A stretch of 6,701 bases of DNA. Source: JBBRLA01 sp038231615. Lineage in GTDB: Bacteria > Myxococcota_A > Polyangia > Palsa-1104 > JAEUJZ01. Below, in pieces: positions 5,256 to 6,701 of the stretch (position 1 is the first letter of the stretch; every line of letters begins with the position of its first letter). The notes beneath the pieces are model-generated. The model was not told the DNA's origin, ran no database searches, and worked only from the letters and a program-made list of their open reading frames with translations. The stretch spans positions 1 to 6,701 of the forward strand of contig JBBRLA010000487.1 of the NCBI GenBank assembly GCA_038231615.1, in the 5' to 3' direction. The translations under genes and the position numbers were made by a program.

Positions 5256-6164
5256 ATGATAGATGACCGCGGCGCTTCGCGCTTGGCGATAGATGACCGC
5301 GGCGCTTCGCGCTTGGCGATAGAGGTCCTTCGCACGCCAGCGGCGATGCAGGCCCGTGCCCGCGCGGCCCGGGCCGGGGGGCAGCGCATCTCCTTAGTGC
5401 CGACGATGGGCTATCTGCACCAGGGGCACCAGTCGCTACTTTCCCGGGGGCGGCTTCTGGGAGAACTACTGGTCCTTTCGATCTTCGTGAACCCCTTGCA
5501 GTTCGGTGCCGGCGAGGACCTGTCCCGCTACCCGCGCGATGAGGACGGCGATCTTTCCCGGGCGGCGGCGGCGGGCTGCGACGTGGCCTTCTGCCCCGAC
5601 CCGGCGGCGATGTACCCGGCGGGTTTCCAGACCCAGGTGGCGGTGCCGGGGCTCTCCCGGGGGCTTTGTGGCGACCATCGTCCGGGGCACTTCGACGGGG
5701 TGGCCACGGTGGTGCTCAAGCTGTGCCACCTGGTGCAGCCCCACGTGCTGCTCCTGGGCGAGAAGGATTACCAGCAGCTTCAGGTAGTGCGGCGGATGGT
5801 GGCGGACCTGGGGCTGGACGTGCAGGTGGTGGGCTGCCCGATCCTGCGAGAGCCCGACGGGCTGGCCATGTCGTCACGCAACGTGTATCTCTCGCCGCGC
5901 GAGCGGGAGCAGGCGCGGGTGCTTTCGCGGGCGCTCTTGGCGGCGGAGGCGAGCTACCGCGGTGGGGCGCGGCAGGCCGCGGAGGTGGTCGCGGCGGCGG
6001 CGGCGGTGCTTGCGGGGGAGCCGGAAGTGCATGTGCAGTACCTCTCGCTGCGGGACGCAGAGGGGCTGGAAGAAACGACGGGGACCCTGCATCGCCCGGT
6101 GGTGCTGGCGGTGGCAGCGCGGGTCGGCAAGACCCGGCTCATCGACAACATTCAGCTTCGCTAA
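5256..6164 (+). CDS. panC: Pantothenate synthetase (pantoate--beta-alanine ligase)
   Basis: PanC uses ATP to join pantoate and beta-alanine through a pantoyl-adenylate, giving pantothenate in the cytoplasm. Numbered from ATG 5256 (302 residues), it has the nucleotide-binding HIGH-type motif PTMGYLHQGH at 49-58, SIFVNPLQF at 75-83, DLSRYPR at 88-94, GEKDYQQLQVVRRM at 168-181 and the KMSKS-like MSSRN at 205-209. It closes with RLIDNIQL, the normal family end, so it is complete. The start is ambiguous: residues 2-11 and 12-21 are an exact duplication (IDDRGASRLA) absent from ordinary PanC. A TTG at 5313 would give a 283-residue protein beginning directly at the conserved IEVLRTPAAMQ and matching the usual length. 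GTG 5247 and ATG 5256 are the other candidates; none has a strong ribosome site. An alanine run at 246-250 comes from GCG codons. Function is certain; the N-terminus is not. Confidence 0.96.
   Translation: MIDDRGASRLAIDDRGASRLAIEVLRTPAAMQARARAARAGGQRISLVPTMGYLHQGHQSLLSRGRLLGELLVLSIFVNPLQFGAGEDLSRYPRDEDGDLSRAAAAGCDVAFCPDPAAMYPAGFQTQVAVPGLSRGLCGDHRPGHFDGVATVVLKLCHLVQPHVLLLGEKDYQQLQVVRRMVADLGLDVQVVGCPILREPDGLAMSSRNVYLSPREREQARVLSRALLAAEASYRGGARQAAEVVAAAAAVLAGEPEVHVQYLSLRDAEGLEETTGTLHRPVVLAVAARVGKTRLIDNIQLR
5258..5323 (+). repeat. Perfect 30-bp tandem duplication at the panC start
   Basis: Bases 5258-5287 and 5288-5317 are identical, and six more bases of the unit follow, giving 2.2 copies. The period is ten codons, so the panC frame stays open and gains IDDRGASRLA twice. 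Each unit contains GCGC-TTC-GCGC, able to form a small hairpin, and a TTG in the panC frame. In the +1 frame each unit reads ATG to TAG as a nine-residue peptide, the first TAG directly abutting the second ATG. Confidence 0.97.
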
Positions 6165-6178
6165 CCAGCTCGCACCTG

Positions 6179-6215
6179 GCCTGTCTGATCCGCCAAGATG
6201 GCCGGATGAACAGGC
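6179..6215. other. Stem-loop after panC
   Basis: GCCTGT (6179-6184) pairs with ACAGGC (6210-6215). Inside, ATCCG (6188-6192) pairs with CGGAT (6203-6207) and CCA (6193-6195) with TGG (6199-6201) around an AGA loop, leaving a single bulged C. This gives about 14 base pairs with one small internal loop, starting 14 bases after the panC stop. No T-tract follows, so it is not a standard intrinsic terminator. It may protect the 3' end, mark a processed end or sit in the coaE leader. Confidence 0.6.
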
Positions 6216-6312
6216 AAGGGTGGGCACTGTGAATGGGGTGCCTGATGCTGGTTGCGGCAACTCCCGGCGCACAGGGGTCGCTTCATCGAGGACTTGCACT
6301 GGCCCATTGTTT

Positions 6313-6336
6313 CGCCGGCCTTTTTCTTTGCCGGCG
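6313..6336. terminator. Stem-loop with T-rich loop before coaE, possible terminator
   Basis: CGCCGGC (6313-6319) and GCCGGCG (6330-6336) form a perfect seven-base stem around the loop CTTTTTCTTT. The T-run sits in the loop rather than after the stem, so this is atypical as a rightward intrinsic terminator. On the opposite strand the loop is A-rich. The right arm ends 20 bases before the coaE ATG, so it could instead affect coaE expression. Confidence 0.35.
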
Positions 6337-6356
6337 TTCGTGCTATCGGTGCCGTC

Positions 6357-6701
6357 ATGTCGGCACCGGTTCCCGAATTCCCTGGCCCGCCCGCACGCGA
6401 CACGCAGGTTATCGGCCTGACCGGCGGCCTCGCCAGCGGCAAGAGCACCGTGGGCCGCATCCTCCGCGAGTTGGGCGCCGAGGTGATCGATGCCGACGAA
6501 CTGGCTCGCATGGTCGTCCAGCCGGGGCGCAAGGCCTATGAGGAACTCGTCGCCACCTTCGGCCCCGACATCCTGCAGGCCGCCTTGCCCGAACCCCGCC
6601 CGATTGACCGCGCCCGCCTGGCCGAACGCGTCTTCTCCGACGACCAAGCGCGCAAGTATTTGAACCGCATCACCCACCCCGAGATCGCCGCCGAGAGCGC
6701 C
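6357..6701 (+). CDS. coaE: Dephospho-CoA kinase, 5' part cut by the window edge
   Basis: CoaE phosphorylates the 3'-hydroxyl of dephospho-CoA with ATP, the last step of coenzyme A synthesis, in the cytoplasm. The 115 visible residues carry the Walker A loop GLTGGLASGKST at 20-31, the IDADELAR segment at 44-51 expected at the substrate-binding aspartates, and the family motif ITHPEI at 105-110. The family is about 200 residues long, so roughly the last 40 percent lies outside the window. About 17 residues precede the first beta strand, somewhat longer than usual, but ATG 6357 is the only plausible start: no in-frame ATG occurs between it and the P-loop. Only a weak ribosome site precedes it. 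It follows panC by 192 bases containing two stem-loops, so it may be transcribed separately while sharing the CoA pathway. Confidence 0.93.
   Translation, partial: MSAPVPEFPGPPARDTQVIGLTGGLASGKSTVGRILRELGAEVIDADELARMVVQPGRKAYEELVATFGPDILQAALPEPRPIDRARLAERVFSDDQARKYLNRITHPEIAAESA

Noticed and set aside
5990..6008. GCG run in panC as a functional microsatellite
   Set aside because: It encodes an alanine stretch in a helical part of PanC and is ordinary for this base composition.
6165..6356. tRNA or small protein gene between panC and coaE
   Set aside because: No T-arm or anticodon arrangement fits, and short frames lack ribosome sites and sensible composition.

Overview
The window is GC-rich bacterial chromosome with densely packed genes. 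A gene for a periplasmic TPR protein ending in an AgmX/PglI-like (TonB-like) domain points to a myxobacterium or another former deltaproteobacterial lineage. This placement rests on protein style only and is tentative. I see no phage, transposon, CRISPR, tRNA or rRNA signal.

Layout: two transcription units diverge from a 69-bp gap at 1537-1605. Leftward runs a two-gene redox unit. It encodes a 368-residue diheme c-type cytochrome lipoprotein (430-1536, minus), followed with an ATGA stop/start overlap by a 107-residue NapF-like ferredoxin with two [4Fe-4S] motifs (110-433, minus). Rightward runs a four-gene unit. It holds an exported TPR/AgmX-like protein (1606-3033), a second exported TPR protein that looks like its paralogue (3141-4265), panB (4223-5239) and panC (5256-6164). 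After a 192-bp gap with two stem-loops comes the 5' part of coaE (6357 to the window edge).

How the genes fit together: PanB makes ketopantoate and PanC joins pantoate to beta-alanine to give pantothenate. CoaE performs the last step of coenzyme A synthesis, so the right half is a CoA-pathway neighbourhood. The two TPR proteins are envelope proteins with no obvious link to CoA; they share the operon and part of their sequence. The cytochrome would act outside the cytoplasmic membrane and the ferredoxin probably inside it. No membrane electron carrier connecting them is visible here.

The least ordinary features are at the gene junctions. These are a compact divergent promoter with two perfect TATAAT boxes around a small inverted repeat and a probable leaderless cytochrome start; a 75-bp-period duplication that copies the end of the first TPR gene, stop codon included, into the leader of the second; and a perfect 30-bp tandem duplication at the panC start that makes its start codon ambiguous. 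PanB also carries a tail of about 63 residues beyond its usual end. I found no convincing new defence or mobile system.
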